In this document: in pieces, positions 9,332-20,500 of the stretch
Layout: every line of letters begins with the position of its first letter
Position numbering within the stretch: position 1 is the first letter of the stretch
Assembly: GCA_026874595.1 (NCBI GenBank)
Contig: CM049310.1
Location: 36,041,558-36,105,557 of the forward strand
DNA from: Sipunculus nudus
Taxonomy: Eukaryota; Annelida; Sipuncula; Golfingiida; Sipunculidae
Length of the DNA stretch: 64,000 nt
Direction of reading: 5' to 3'
The notes under the pieces: model-generated
The model's database searches: none
Told to the model about the DNA's origin: nothing
What the model saw: the letters and a program-made list of their open reading frames with translations, nothing else
Translations under genes and position numbers: made by a program

Positions 9332-12300
9332 TTAATCGGTAGAAACCCGCCTGCGTTTCGGGTCCGGCTCGCCGATCGGCATGAGAAAACGGAGAGCGGA
9401 TGACAAATCGTTTTCGTCCATGCGGACGTAAGGGAAACGGGTACAAAAGTCATCGACGCACCTGAACGTCTCTGCGTCCAAGCTGCTTTTCGGCAGCTGT
9501 TCGATATCCACTCCGCTGTTTCCTAAACGTGTGGATATTATCTGGTACAACAGACCAGCCACTTTTTCGACAGGAACGTCAGGGTCCTCACACATGTCGT
9601 CCAAACACGTTTCGAGGTCTTGGATGCTTCCTGTCCTGCCGGCTGCGTCCATGCCGTGTAGCACACTGCGTGCAGCGTGGTGCACCTGCATGCGTTGAGA
9701 GAACGGCTCCGTGCTAACCCCCAGAAAGAGCGGGTATTGCCGTTTATCGTCAGCATCTTGTTTTCCCGCACGCGGCCAGTTCATCGACTTGAGCGCGCCT
9801 GTATACAGTGCTGAGAGCTCAGTCTCGTTCACACCCATCAACATCCGGTGACGGACCACAAGATGGTTTTGCAGAACATAAAAATTCGGCCTCATACACG
9901 CCACCGTGACCTTGTAGCGCAAAGAACTTGCTTCGTTCAGGCAGGACACGCCGTCCTTCACCATCACGAGGCCGGCATCACGGAAGACTGGCATCTGCGC
10001 TTCACCCGACTCGCTCTTCGGGTTGTTAAAGGTGACGCCACCCCATCCAGCTTGCACCCAAACGGGCAAAATGGCGTTTTCCTTCTGGTGTGCATCGGAT
10101 AGCTGGCTCATGTGACAGAACAGCTGAGACTGGAGGAGGAAAGACGTGAATTCCTTGGAACCGCTGACATGTCTCCCGCCGCGCAGTGGGCTGGTCTCGA
10201 CCAGCTGCACCAAACGCACCAGAGCATGCACGTCCGCTTGCCGCAGGTGCACCCCAGATTCCTCAGCATCCAACGCGAGTTCACGCAAGGTCTTTGCCTG
10301 GATCATCTTTTTAAGTGAAGGGTGGTAACAACTCTGTATGATCTGGACGATCCATCCTTGCGTGTCACGAGACAGAGGTTTTGTGAAGACGGACAGACCG
10401 CTCACCCACCCCCACCCCGTTCCACGAAACCTCTCCTCTTCATTTTCTTGGTTGCCGATGATGTAGTCGTACGATGAATTCCGGACAACGCTTGTCACAT
10501 CTGCCGCAACAGCCGGTGGAATTGCTTCATCCTCGACTGCATCGTCTGATAAACCAGACACCCGCGGAGTTACGGTGAAGTCACCCTGTTCCTGATATAT
10601 GTCGGCAGCACTGACACCCGCACTGCGCGACTCCATGATCGAGGCACGTATGGAACCGTGCGTTTCAGCAAACGGGGCATCAACGCTTCCCTGCGGGCGC
10701 TGCCATCCTTTCTTGTTTGCGGCAGATTTATCTTTGTACCACGTGGTGGTGTTCATTTTACAGTATGCGTCTTGGACCTTGTACCAGACGCAATCCTTCG
10801 AACAGTGTTCGTGCGCCAGAACCCTCCCCTGATCGTGCAGGGAAGGTACACTCGCGCTCCTGACAACGTACGGCTTGTACGAGAACAACGGTTTGTCGAG
10901 CATCAACGGTGAATGCAAAAGCGTCAGTTGCACCTGCTGGTACGTAGCAGCTGCGCTCTGCAGCCGCTTGAATACATCTGCTTGCGCCATGTTAGAAGCC
11001 AGCAAGCACTGGTGCAGCAGTGTGCACTGGTGCATCTTCCACACAGCTGCACCCTGGTAGGCCAACATCTCGCCCGACAACGTGATGGCCAGTTCAGACC
11101 GCAGTTTCTCTACATCTGTCGCCCCCGCCTTCCTGTTAGCTGTTCTCTCGGCGGCGAGGTTCGCGAAGCGTTTGGCTTCCAACGTCACGCTCGCGACTGT
11201 ATCAGTCACACACGAGAACATTTTGCAAACGCTCGTGACATCCAAAGGCGTACTGTCGTGCTTCTTTCGCAGCTGCGAGTCGGGTTTTGTAATGAAACAA
11301 CCGGCGAGCGAGTCAATGAAGGACGTGTGTAGACGTCCCGCGTGGGGCTGCACGATCATATCCAGTTCCGGCGGTATTTCTTTGAGCACGCGTGCCAACA
11401 CACCCGACGGTGCTTCTTGCGACTCTCTCCTTCTGCTGTCAGATTCTTTCCTCTGGACAAAGGACGATTTCTCAACATTGCCCGTAAAATGGGGTCCTTT
11501 GCACAGCACGTGCAACCCAGGTACGCATAGCCCGTCGTGAGCTGTCCCCCGCTTTTCGAGGATCTGCCTGACGGGGCGTGGGAACCACACACAGGGGCAG
11601 TTTTCCGGTCCCCTGTCCAAACTGACCCCGTCCTTGTGGCATTTGTGACACATACGTGTATTAATCGCTTTTTTCACATCGCTCAAGTCAGCGTCCCAGG
11701 GCACCCCTTCCGCCAGAGTTTCGAACGAATCTAGCGACCTGGCCGTAACGTGGAGGTCCAACGAAAGGCCGACAAGCCTTTGGGCCAAGACGGTATTGCC
11801 GTGGCGGCCTGCCGAGTCCATGTGCGATTTGACGTTGCCCTGACGCTCCTGCTTATCGAACGGTAGTTCGAAAGGGTAGTTGTCGATGTCAAACGAAGCA
11901 CGCCATTTCTGCGACGTCCGTAGCTGGGCCTGCCTGTCTGTCAGTAAGAAAGACGTCATGTCCACGGCGGCTGAGTCCGTGGACTTCAGCAAACTGCACA
12001 GCAGTGAAGCCTCATTCAACCTCAACGACATTGCTACGGCTTCAGCCAGGCAAGGTGACATTTGGCGTTCCACGTGACCTGGCATCATGCGCTCCAGTTC
12101 TGCTGTACACTTCTCTGGGTTACCGAAAGGTGTGGCCTCCGCCTGTCGCACAAGGGAAAAGTGCACGTCCTCGTCGCATGGCCAGTTTTTGAATTCGACA
12201 GTGTCCGCGAACCGGCAACTGGTGTTCTGGGTGAGTGTGAGATACACCAGCAGAGCAACCAAAGGGGCGGTTTCTTCAGATATCTGCCGCCGTTTGTCAC

Positions 12301-13303
12301 ATGCCTGTTGGTTTTGGTACGGGGATGAGAAACCTGGAGGTAGATCCACCTGCCGGTGCACTGGTGTGTCGAGCATGTAAACAACCACGTCTGCCAAGTA
12401 CGGTTTGATATGTAGGTTGTGCATCAGGCCCCTGACGATGCTCCACATCAGCTGGCTGAGCACGGGTGACACGACCAGAAGGTTTTCAATGGGCTCTTCC
12501 GTCGGGGAATTCCTGTCGTCCTGCAGGACGTCCGCAAGCAACTGCTTCCGTTGCGGCCGTCGCTTCGGAGCAGAACGGCGTGTAGCGTAGGCCAGCGTCG
12601 CGTCCCACAAATCCACGGTGACCGCGTTTAGGTTTTCGTGCAGGGATACGTCACGCCTGACCGAGTCCCGCACGAGGAACATGCAACCGTGCATGAGTGC
12701 GCTGATATGCGCCCACGTAAACGTTCCAAAGATGAAAAAATCTTTCGCCTCCAGTGGCGGTCCTTCACTCTTCACAACGCTCATGATCCGCTGCACAGTC
12801 AATGAGTGCAGGTCCTTGCCATTGTCCACCAGGTCGGCAGACGTGTATTTCTGCGGAACCGGAAAAAAATCGCTTTTCTCACAACCTTCCCAGGCGGGGG
12901 TTGTGGTCTGCAGCATGTCATCGATGACCTGCCTCACGTTCTTCATTCGTCTCATCGGGTTGTCATGCTCGTGTAGACGCGGGTCATCGTACCCGTGCAG
13001 GAGGAACAAGAACGGATACCTGCCGGCACTGTTGACTTCACCGTCCGGTGTCTCCACGAAACCTTTCCAGGGCAGATCACTTTCCACGGTCAGCCCCCTC
13101 ACGACAGGTAACCAACCACCGGGTTCCCCTTCGCATTGCGCCAACAGCTGTTTAACTATGATGCCTCCTGCGACGTCAAGCGAAAGCAAATCGTCCCTCT
13201 TGACCACATACAAACGGGCAGGCGTGATATCCCCCAGATCGCCGGTCTCGCAAAGACTGGTGTAGTCTCTCTCGTCTGGTTTACTACCACCCGACCTGTG
13301 CAT
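9332..13303 (-). CDS. MCP: Probable major capsid protein, 1323 aa
   Basis: ATG at 13303, with TATAAAA on the same strand about 90 bases upstream. Apart from the tegument protein this is the longest frame here, and its length is in the range of herpesvirus major capsid proteins (about 1150-1400). It has no signal peptide, membrane span, P-loop or polymerase/primase motif, which argues against other large herpesvirus proteins. Cysteines are scattered, including CHKCHKDG near residue 570. The C-terminus ends in a basic PKRRRV that could act as a nuclear localisation signal. It lies between gB and the protease/scaffold gene, with which the capsid protein must interact. The call rests on size, context and exclusion of alternatives, not a diagnostic motif. 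Confidence 0.5.
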   Translation of the reverse strand: MHRSGGSKPDERDYTSLCETGDLGDITPARLYVVKRDDLLSLDVAGGIIVKQLLAQCEGEPGGWLPVVRGLTVESDLPWKGFVETPDGEVNSAGRYPFLFLLHGYDDPRLHEHDNPMRRMKNVRQVIDDMLQTTTPAWEGCEKSDFFPVPQKYTSADLVDNGKDLHSLTVQRIMSVVKSEGPPLEAKDFFIFGTFTWAHISALMHGCMFLVRDSVRRDVSLHENLNAVTVDLWDATLAYATRRSAPKRRPQRKQLLADVLQDDRNSPTEEPIENLLVVSPVLSQLMWSIVRGLMHNLHIKPYLADVVVYMLDTPVHRQVDLPPGFSSPYQNQQACDKRRQISEETAPLVALLVYLTLTQNTSCRFADTVEFKNWPCDEDVHFSLVRQAEATPFGNPEKCTAELERMMPGHVERQMSPCLAEAVAMSLRLNEASLLCSLLKSTDSAAVDMTSFLLTDRQAQLRTSQKWRASFDIDNYPFELPFDKQERQGNVKSHMDSAGRHGNTVLAQRLVGLSLDLHVTARSLDSFETLAEGVPWDADLSDVKKAINTRMCHKCHKDGVSLDRGPENCPCVWFPRPVRQILEKRGTAHDGLCVPGLHVLCKGPHFTGNVEKSSFVQRKESDSRRRESQEAPSGVLARVLKEIPPELDMIVQPHAGRLHTSFIDSLAGCFITKPDSQLRKKHDSTPLDVTSVCKMFSCVTDTVASVTLEAKRFANLAAERTANRKAGATDVEKLRSELAITLSGEMLAYQGAAVWKMHQCTLLHQCLLASNMAQADVFKRLQSAAATYQQVQLTLLHSPLMLDKPLFSYKPYVVRSASVPSLHDQGRVLAHEHCSKDCVWYKVQDAYCKMNTTTWYKDKSAANKKGWQRPQGSVDAPFAETHGSIRASIMESRSAGVSAADIYQEQGDFTVTPRVSGLSDDAVEDEAIPPAVAADVTSVVRNSSYDYIIGNQENEEERFRGTGWGWVSGLSVFTKPLSRDTQGWIVQIIQSCYHPSLKKMIQAKTLRELALDAEESGVHLRQADVHALVRLVQLVETSPLRGGRHVSGSKEFTSFLLQSQLFCHMSQLSDAHQKENAILPVWVQAGWGGVTFNNPKSESGEAQMPVFRDAGLVMVKDGVSCLNEASSLRYKVTVACMRPNFYVLQNHLVVRHRMLMGVNETELSALYTGALKSMNWPRAGKQDADDKRQYPLFLGVSTEPFSQRMQVHHAARSVLHGMDAAGRTGSIQDLETCLDDMCEDPDVPVEKVAGLLYQIISTRLGNSGVDIEQLPKSSLDAETFRCVDDFCTRFPYVRMDENDLSSALRFLMPIGEPDPKRRRVSTD

Positions 13304-13618
13304 GTTTGAACCGTATGTCTACGCTTCTGGTCGAAACAACTGTCAAGTCCTGCAACTGCGAGCACAATAAGCGAAACGCATCCGGTGCGCGCTTTTATAA
13401 GGAGGTCTGGCGTCAAACCGTTTCCTACTGCTGCATGATATGCTGTGGCAACCACGTGACAAGGCAGCTTTACAAAAAATTGGTTCGGCGTGTGAAACAC
13501 ACAAGTGATACTTCAGAGTGTGGAGCGACTTCTGGAACTCATACCATCAGAAGACCCCGACTAGACAGGGTATGATTACGTGGTACAACACCGCACACAC
13601 ACAAATATACACCGGGCC
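13304..13618. promoter_or_regulatory. Divergent intergenic region with MCP TATA box
   Basis: 315 bp between the divergently transcribed capsid candidate and the 13619 gene. TATAAAA on the minus strand (13393-13399) is well placed for the capsid gene. No similarly clear TATA is seen for the rightward gene. No coding sequence. Confidence 0.55.
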
Positions 13619-14995
13619 ATGCAAAAGGATATCCGTTCACACATCAAACAAGTGGCAGAGCACGTGGATTCATGGTTCAGGAAAACACGTCAGCTACACG
13701 GGGAAAATAAGGACGGCCATCCCGTGGATTGGTGGTACACAACAGTCGCCCCAGCCTTACAGGAATTCGTTAAGTCTCACAAGGAATGGGAACAATGCAT
13801 CTTACAGCTGACCAGGCAGACCAGAAGGGCGAAGAGGACGAGGGGCGGGGACAATCACAGTGCCGCAAAGAACGGCGAACCAAACACGGTTAACGACCCA
13901 GCATCAAACGCTGGGGATAACGGCCATCACACAACACACGGGGCCCAACCAGAACTGAAGCAGCTGGCCACACATTTGCTCGAACACTACGTGGACGTTC
14001 ACGGTCAAGACACGGTCAGCGTCTCGTGGGACCGGCATATCGCAAACGTAAGTACAGATGTGTTTTCTGGCACGTGGCTGGACGAGCTGGCGAGCATAAT
14101 GGGTTTCACCTTGGCCCCCAACCGTAAAACGGGAAATATATTCAATACAGCAGAGTCAAGGATAAAGAACAACAAAGGGAATCCTTCTCTGAAACTGAAA
14201 CAGTTACAGTTGCGAACGGTGGGAGTCCTCCTGTTGTTCGACGCCACCCTGGTGTCGTTGGCCTGCTCATACGTGCAAATCGGGCTCCCAGTGTTCGCAA
14301 CTTTTGAGACTGTGTACCTATACGCAAGTATGTGGGCGTTACTGAGGGGAGCGCCGGCCGGAAACGTATCACGCGAAACAACGCATGTACTACGTGCTCT
14401 GGCGGTTATGCACTCCCATTGTTCTAACAGAGACACCAGGTCGACTTTGGCTAAGGTTGTCGCGAGCGCTGCAGCGCGGCCCATCACTTCATCCCAATGC
14501 GACGGTACTTGCGTGTTAAACGCGTGGGAGATGTGGACGCACGCTTACCCTTGCCTGCTGATCACCACAAAAACACGTACGGCACATGACCCTTGGCACC
14601 TGAATATAACACCATTCTCACGTGATCACACGCAAGTACTCGCCGGCGTAAAAACGGCCATCGACAGGCACATACACCAAACGTGCGCGGAACTAGCGGG
14701 TGTGTGCCCACGCGACATAAACACACCCGAGACGGAAGGTGGAAAACACATCAGGGAAGGTACAAACACTGACCCGACACGTCAATACGCACAGACCGAG
14801 GCGGTGGAAAACAAACACAGTCTGGAACTTTACACGTTGGGAGAACATTACATGTTTCCACGTTTGCATCCACTGGGCGAGATACGGGACACTGTGCAGA
14901 TTTTTCGCGACAAAAGAACACAGAGCGCAGAAGCACGAGCCGAACGGGCAGTGTTCCCGCCGGCAAAATTGCACCTGCCGATGCCTGAACATTAA
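13619..14995 (+). CDS. Unknown protein, 458 aa, upstream of the protease gene
   Basis: I use the ATG at 13619; the frame opens 13 codons earlier only through GTG. The N-terminal ~70 residues are helical and basic with Trp residues (WWYTTVAPAL), followed by a Lys/Arg/Asn/His-rich linker (RRAKRTRGG). The central 180 residues are hydrophobic and helical (VGVLLLFDATLVSLACSYVQIG) without being convincing membrane anchors. The C-terminus is polar. It is the first gene of a rightward set with the protease/scaffold and helicase. A capsid component such as a triplex protein would suit the location, but no family signature is visible. Confidence 0.7.
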   Translation: MQKDIRSHIKQVAEHVDSWFRKTRQLHGENKDGHPVDWWYTTVAPALQEFVKSHKEWEQCILQLTRQTRRAKRTRGGDNHSAAKNGEPNTVNDPASNAGDNGHHTTHGAQPELKQLATHLLEHYVDVHGQDTVSVSWDRHIANVSTDVFSGTWLDELASIMGFTLAPNRKTGNIFNTAESRIKNNKGNPSLKLKQLQLRTVGVLLLFDATLVSLACSYVQIGLPVFATFETVYLYASMWALLRGAPAGNVSRETTHVLRALAVMHSHCSNRDTRSTLAKVVASAAARPITSSQCDGTCVLNAWEMWTHAYPCLLITTKTRTAHDPWHLNITPFSRDHTQVLAGVKTAIDRHIHQTCAELAGVCPRDINTPETEGGKHIREGTNTDPTRQYAQTEAVENKHSLELYTLGEHYMFPRLHPLGEIRDTVQIFRDKRTQSAEARAERAVFPPAKLHLPMPEH

Positions 14996-15128
14996 GTATA
15001 CGACAGAAACCCCTCCCGCCGAAAGACATTACGAAGAATAACAGAACATCTCTGTTTATTTACCCCGGTGCAAGCGCCAGACGACAACGACACATGACAT
15101 GTGACATAATTACACGAGCACCATAAAC

Positions 15129-17330
15129 ATGTTCGCAGTTTGCTGTTTAGCCAGTACATGTCCCCAGGTCTGGAAAAGGTTAAACGGACCCGATCGGGGA
15201 AAATACCGTCTTTCAGACGCTATCTTACGTCACGTATCACTAGGGGTGGACGATAGTTCAGATGCACCGAAGGATGTGAACAGAAACGCGTCATGCACCA
15301 AACCCGTGTTCATCACACACGACCGGCTCTCCCCCCCTGTCGGGAGCTTGATCCACATACGTCATCTCCCAGACGTCGGGCTGTTTGGGGTTATACAGTT
15401 GGACCCGAGGTTCGTGGGTGTGCTCACACGGGCGTGTCCCTACTTTGTGGACAGATCACCGGCAAACCGTGAAAACGCTTCTACGAAAGACCTTTTACGG
15501 GCGCTGTTCCCCGCTGTGTCGTTGTCCTCACTGAAGCTGTCAGACACGTTTTCAGAACAGGGTTGTCCGACTAAGGAGGACCTGGAGATTGCTGCCGGCC
15601 CGGACTTCCTGAACCACGTTTCGTTGACGATGAACAACGCCCGTGCAGGCTGCCTTGCCATGTACTGCACAAGTCTGCATTTGGACGAACCGGATTGTGA
15701 GCACACTGAAAACGAGAACCTGTTCAAACACCTCGGCCTGAGCCCGGAATTGTACAGGGATATCATTAAAGAGGCTGAAGGGCGTGTCCTCCCAGAGGAG
15801 ACATTCAGCACAGACGAAACCACAGTGCCCACCTGGCACAACCTGCTCTTGGGGGCAGCACTGAACCCTTTCACGGTCAAACAATGCAAGAAACAAGAAC
15901 TCGAACAGCTTGGGTTGGCTTCGACATTTATTGACGCTGAAAACAAATCAGACGCTGGTGCGGACAGTCCACTCGCTGGGCACGCTGAAACCTCAACACC
16001 GCTGAAACCAGCTTCACCACAAACACCGCTGAAACCAGCTTCACCACAAACGTGTATTTGTGATGAACAGGAACATTCTGACGACACCGATCCGATCAAT
16101 CTTTCAGACAGGGGCGAATCGACCTTGACCGTAGTGGAAGGCAGTTCCGGAAACCCCGAACGACTGGCCGCAGACATGTCATCATCAAACAGTAACGCGC
16201 CAGTAACCCCAAACGGTTCCGGGCAGTTAACAGCGGACATGAAGGAGTGGATAACGGGTCAAGAAGAACTACTGCAAAGGTTGAAATCTAAGTACGGCCG
16301 GGTCGATGCGGAAGCACCTGTGCAGATTCAGGCTGCACCATGGCCGCACGGTTCTTTCGGTTACGCTTCCCCGACGGTCGGAACACAAACGCAGCCGTCA
16401 ACTTATGCGCCAGGGTCCGGGGTCTGGTGGCCGGGTTCGCCGACGAACGCAGGGCCCGTCTTCCAACCAGGGCATTACGCATCAGCGCGCTTCTCGCCCT
16501 ATCAGCCACCCGCGACACCGTTGTACCCGCAAGCACCTGTGGCGCCGCCCCCACCCTTTGCGAGTGACGGCAGCACGACCGGGTTCGACAGGCACACGGT
16601 ACAAACGCCGCACACGCAGCAGCAACCCTCCACCGTGCATTATTACTTTTACGGTGATAACGGTAAACAGCATATCGCGGACAGAAGGACAGGGTCATCG
16701 TCAAGAGCTGATGATAAAACGGAACAAGAAGCCGCGCATCACAACCACGCACGCACGTCGGACACTGGTGGCCACTCCGGGCTTGATATGTTGAAATCCC
16801 CAGAAACGCAAAGAGCGTCCGTTTTTTCCCCTGCCGGGCTCGAGTCCACCGTTAAAACACTGCAGGAGACGGTGGAAAAACTGACAACACACGTTCACAC
16901 AAACGTTCACCCTGCCCACCCACCTCACACGTTTCAAGCCAGTCAACCTTCCGTTCAGCCAGCCGCAGCACATGCTCCTGCCCATCCCCCGTCTATTGAG
17001 ACTACGGTGGGTGACCAAAAAGACGGCCGTGACAGTCGCGCGTTACTGCAAGAACTTGTTCGGGGTATCGCAGATGTCGTAGAGCAAAACAGACGTGACA
17101 GAGGTGACGTTGCGTCAGGTGAACCACAGGTCTCCTCCGCTGTCACATCTGACACCCCTACAGAGGGTGGCCAAACCGGCAGGGATAAACCACGCGGTAA
17201 ACCAGCAGACACCGTAGAGGCCGAACGGGAACCGTCCGCTGAAAAAGAGCCAGCACTGTCAAAGGTTGTGACAGATAGGCTGAAGTTATTGGATAAGATG
17301 TTGAAGCCCCCAGCCGCATCCAGTTTTTGA
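15129..17330 (+). CDS. Maturational protease / capsid scaffold polyprotein, 733 aa
   Basis: The N-terminal ~230 residues have the layout of a herpesvirus assemblin (peptidase family S21). A candidate catalytic His64 lies in FITHDRL, followed by PPVGSL and DVGLFGV. The nucleophile candidate is in SLSS (Ser131-134, most likely Ser133), and the second His163 is in LNHVSLT. Then comes a long Pro/Ser/Thr/Gln-rich scaffold region with TPLKPASPQ twice. The last ~25 residues form a helical tail (LKLLDKMLK), as expected for the capsid-protein-binding end. In the family the protease cuts itself free and trims the scaffold during capsid maturation. In-frame Mets at residues 350 (16176) and 371 (16239) could start a shorter scaffold protein. 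The triad was placed by spacing and motif shape. Confidence 0.8.
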   Translation: MFAVCCLASTCPQVWKRLNGPDRGKYRLSDAILRHVSLGVDDSSDAPKDVNRNASCTKPVFITHDRLSPPVGSLIHIRHLPDVGLFGVIQLDPRFVGVLTRACPYFVDRSPANRENASTKDLLRALFPAVSLSSLKLSDTFSEQGCPTKEDLEIAAGPDFLNHVSLTMNNARAGCLAMYCTSLHLDEPDCEHTENENLFKHLGLSPELYRDIIKEAEGRVLPEETFSTDETTVPTWHNLLLGAALNPFTVKQCKKQELEQLGLASTFIDAENKSDAGADSPLAGHAETSTPLKPASPQTPLKPASPQTCICDEQEHSDDTDPINLSDRGESTLTVVEGSSGNPERLAADMSSSNSNAPVTPNGSGQLTADMKEWITGQEELLQRLKSKYGRVDAEAPVQIQAAPWPHGSFGYASPTVGTQTQPSTYAPGSGVWWPGSPTNAGPVFQPGHYASARFSPYQPPATPLYPQAPVAPPPPFASDGSTTGFDRHTVQTPHTQQQPSTVHYYFYGDNGKQHIADRRTGSSSRADDKTEQEAAHHNHARTSDTGGHSGLDMLKSPETQRASVFSPAGLESTVKTLQETVEKLTTHVHTNVHPAHPPHTFQASQPSVQPAAAHAPAHPPSIETTVGDQKDGRDSRALLQELVRGIADVVEQNRRDRGDVASGEPQVSSAVTSDTPTEGGQTGRDKPRGKPADTVEAEREPSAEKEPALSKVVTDRLKLLDKMLKPPAASSF
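15996..16049 (+). repeat. Two tandem 27-bp in-frame repeats in the scaffold region
   Basis: An identical 27-bp unit occurs twice back to back (15996-16022 and 16023-16049), encoding TPLKPASPQ twice in the linker between protease and scaffold. Because 27 is divisible by 3, copy number could change without breaking the frame. Confidence 0.9.
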
Positions 17331-17357
17331 ATGGCGCGCGCATATGTCACGTGACTG

Positions 17358-17373
17358 TATATAACATATATAA
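17358..17373 (+). promoter_or_regulatory. Double TATA box upstream of the helicase gene
   Basis: Two TATATAA elements nine bases apart (17358-17364 and 17367-17373) lie about 170 bases before the helicase ATG and just after the protease/scaffold stop, a plausible core promoter. Confidence 0.45.
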
Positions 17374-17533
17374 CACAGGGGCGTCCGATTACCCTAATCA
17401 GTCATGCTCCCGGCTTGAGGTGAGTCAGTGCACCACTTTTAAGCAGTCTGACCTGACACAGGACACGCCATCCTAACATTTTATTTTGAGCTCCCTCCTG
17501 CGCATATTGTACACGAACAGACATCTTTGTCAG

Positions 17534-20500
17534 ATGGCTTTGACAGAAGATAAACGTGAAAGACTCATTCTGACAACAACAAGTATAGCGGACAACTTGG
17601 CCGAGTCGATTCGCACCGAGCAACACCGCGTCCCCGTGCCAACGTGGATGCAGCGCCCGTCGCCGCCGTACGAGACAGAAAAATGGCTCCATCAACTGGA
17701 ACATATGACATGGCCGTTCCCCAGTTCTATATTCGACCCGAACCAGGCCTTGATACCCGACGAAGCAGAACGTTGCAAATGGGAGATCCTCCGCCGGGCG
17801 GCGGACCCTACCGTTCCGGCGACGCCTGGTTCTTTCACTCCCGTACATTTCCGCTGTTACGTCGTGACGGGCCCGGCCGGCGCGGGTAAAAGCACGCTGG
17901 TGGACATCCTCACCGCCAACACACATATGGTGTGCACCGCCGCCGGAAACGCCTCCGTGACCAACCTCCACAACGCTCTGAAGTCACACCAAGTGGGGCG
18001 CGTCGGGACGTTAGCGAAACTGCAGTTGATGTACAACTGCCGTGAAGCAGAACCCCGCGAGCCGGCTTCGACACTGAACCCTACCTCCTTCGCAGAAGCC
18101 CAGCTGGACGGGATTCTTACAGACCACAGGAATTTCCGGTCTCAGTTCGACAACCTTAAAATGAAACTTAAAAGGATAGAAACGGCGCTGGGTACGGAAT
18201 GGGCTCGCTACGCCGAGGCATTTGAAAGGGAAGACGACACTGTGGCCCGGCACGGGAACAAGGTATCGTACATCAAAGGCAGGAAAATAATACAGCCACG
18301 GTCCCGCATGCGTCCCGGCTTCGATCCCGCGGTAAAATTGGCCGGTCAGGTGTCGTCCAGTAAACCTCTTCGCAGTGGCGCTACGCAGGGGCGGTGTAAC
18401 AAGAAGGATCAACAACACAGGGACTTCACATGCATGGCGAACATGGGGTTGAAACGGGTGGACATGCCATGGTTACAGTCTAGTTTCCGGTTTGATTTCC
18501 CTCAAATATGCAGCAGTAACGTCGTGCTAGTGGACGAGGCGGGGATGGCCAGCAGCTACAACTTATATACATACGCTTTCTTGTATCGGTACGCGGCGTG
18601 CCGTCTTGGGATCTACCACGAGAAACCTCTGGTTTTCATTTTACTGGGTTCAGAAAGCCAGTCGACGGCTATACGGTCAGACGGTATGGGACCCGTGGCG
18701 AACCGAGTGCCGGCCGTCAGCATGCTGCAGCATGTTTGCAACGTCCCTATCATCGCCAAGGCCACCGGCGTGTACGAACCAAATCACACCGTCGTGATGC
18801 ACGTCAACAAAAGGTGCCACTTGGAAATAAGCGAACTCCTTTACGACCTTCACTACGGCATAAGGGACCCCGACACCATCCGTCTGTTGGACAAACACGT
18901 GGTGCCGTCCCACGTGGTAGAGGAACCAATGAGCCTGGACACAACCGCGGACGGCACCGCGACAGACCTCACAGGCTGCATCAGAATATTCGCCAGTAAC
19001 GACGAAGTCGCAGAGTATGACAAACGTTGCAAACAAACTATGGAATCCGCCGATTTGGGCATATGGGTTTTCCTGAACGTCCACGACGCGATCGCGTACC
19101 TGTCCGTTTTGCAGGCGCAGTTCAGAGAACAGCGGATGCCGGGCAGGAAACGTCGACGACCGTTACGTGAGAAGCAGGATAACCGGAGGGTGGACGACAT
19201 GTTTCGTGACGCGTGGGCAAAACGAGCCCTACCTAACTCGGGTGCACAGCCTCCGGGAGACAAGGAAAACAGCTCCACGTCAGTCGGTCTGAACTGGGGG
19301 TCCGATCACCAAATGGCCCCGATGGTTACCGAAACGGGGCTGGTGTTAACCTCACTCGATTCGTTCATAGACTCACTATACACACACGCCCCGAACCTGT
19401 TTGGGTTCGAGTACACGAGTGAGTCTGTGCATTATTTCGCGGGTGGAAAAGTGTACGAGCCAGAAGGCGAATACTACCCTCCACCCGACAGGAAGAGAGA
19501 AGACAACCACATACTGCGGCCAAAGGCGACAAAGGACACTTGGGAAATCACGGACGACCCGGCACCAGAAAACTTCACGGACAGCCAAGGCCCGGTAAAC
19601 GGCCACAAAGTACGGGAAAAGGAAACCCCCCGTCCGGACGCGAGACAGACAGACCCCTTGCTCCCTCAAAGATACAGAGTTCTCATGTGTAAGCACACCC
19701 TGCCGGTCGGCAAACCCGCTGTATGTCGGCGGGCATGTCAGTTCGTGCTGACAGGGTTCAAGGGACCTTTCCGCTTGCTGATGAGAACGGCGCTACCCAG
19801 GATGTGCCTGTCCTTCCTCCCTGCCCACACACCGTTCGTTTGTGCCATCCTGCAAGGAGCGTACGAGGCCCTGTACAGCCTGCTGTCCGACAAGGGGGTG
19901 GCTGACCGATTCATGGCCAAACACTCACTCGGGCAAGAAGGTGAATGTGTTGACGAAACCATTAGCCGTTTCGACGTAGATGCTTCTGCAGATGCTCCCG
20001 ACCCTGCCACGGATTTTGACTACCTGAACACGCTGGTGTCTGATCTCAGCACAACATACATGCGTGCCGCTGACGAATACCCGGACATCTCCGAATGTGA
20101 GGTGCACCTGGGTCTAACGTGCCTCACAGAACCGGAAGGCTCGGCGGACAAAGGCCTGGGAGCTGTCGACCAGCGGTACGTGATACCGAACCAGGTATTA
20201 GATACAGCCGAAGTAGTCACCGTGCTCGGGAGCAGGACCATACCCGCCGATTCTCCGTTCGACGCCCTTAATTACCAGCCTTACGAAAAGTCGACCCTGC
20301 CCCGTTTCGTAAAAGCCGTGCGTTCCTCAGGCGACAAGTTCGAGCTGCGGTGCGCGGTGGTGTGTTCCGAAGAGACGGGTTGGGTCGGCCTCGCATTACC
20401 GTCATCGGAAGAGTACATCACAGAACCAGAAATCGACGTGCCCCGTTTCGCATTGCACTCGTCATTCCGCGTCCCCATGGTTTCGCAGACGGCCGTGACT

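Noticed and set aside
12618-13265. 215-codon frame opposite the capsid protein gene
   Set aside because: Antisense shadow rich in Ser, Arg and Cys with no recognisable feature.
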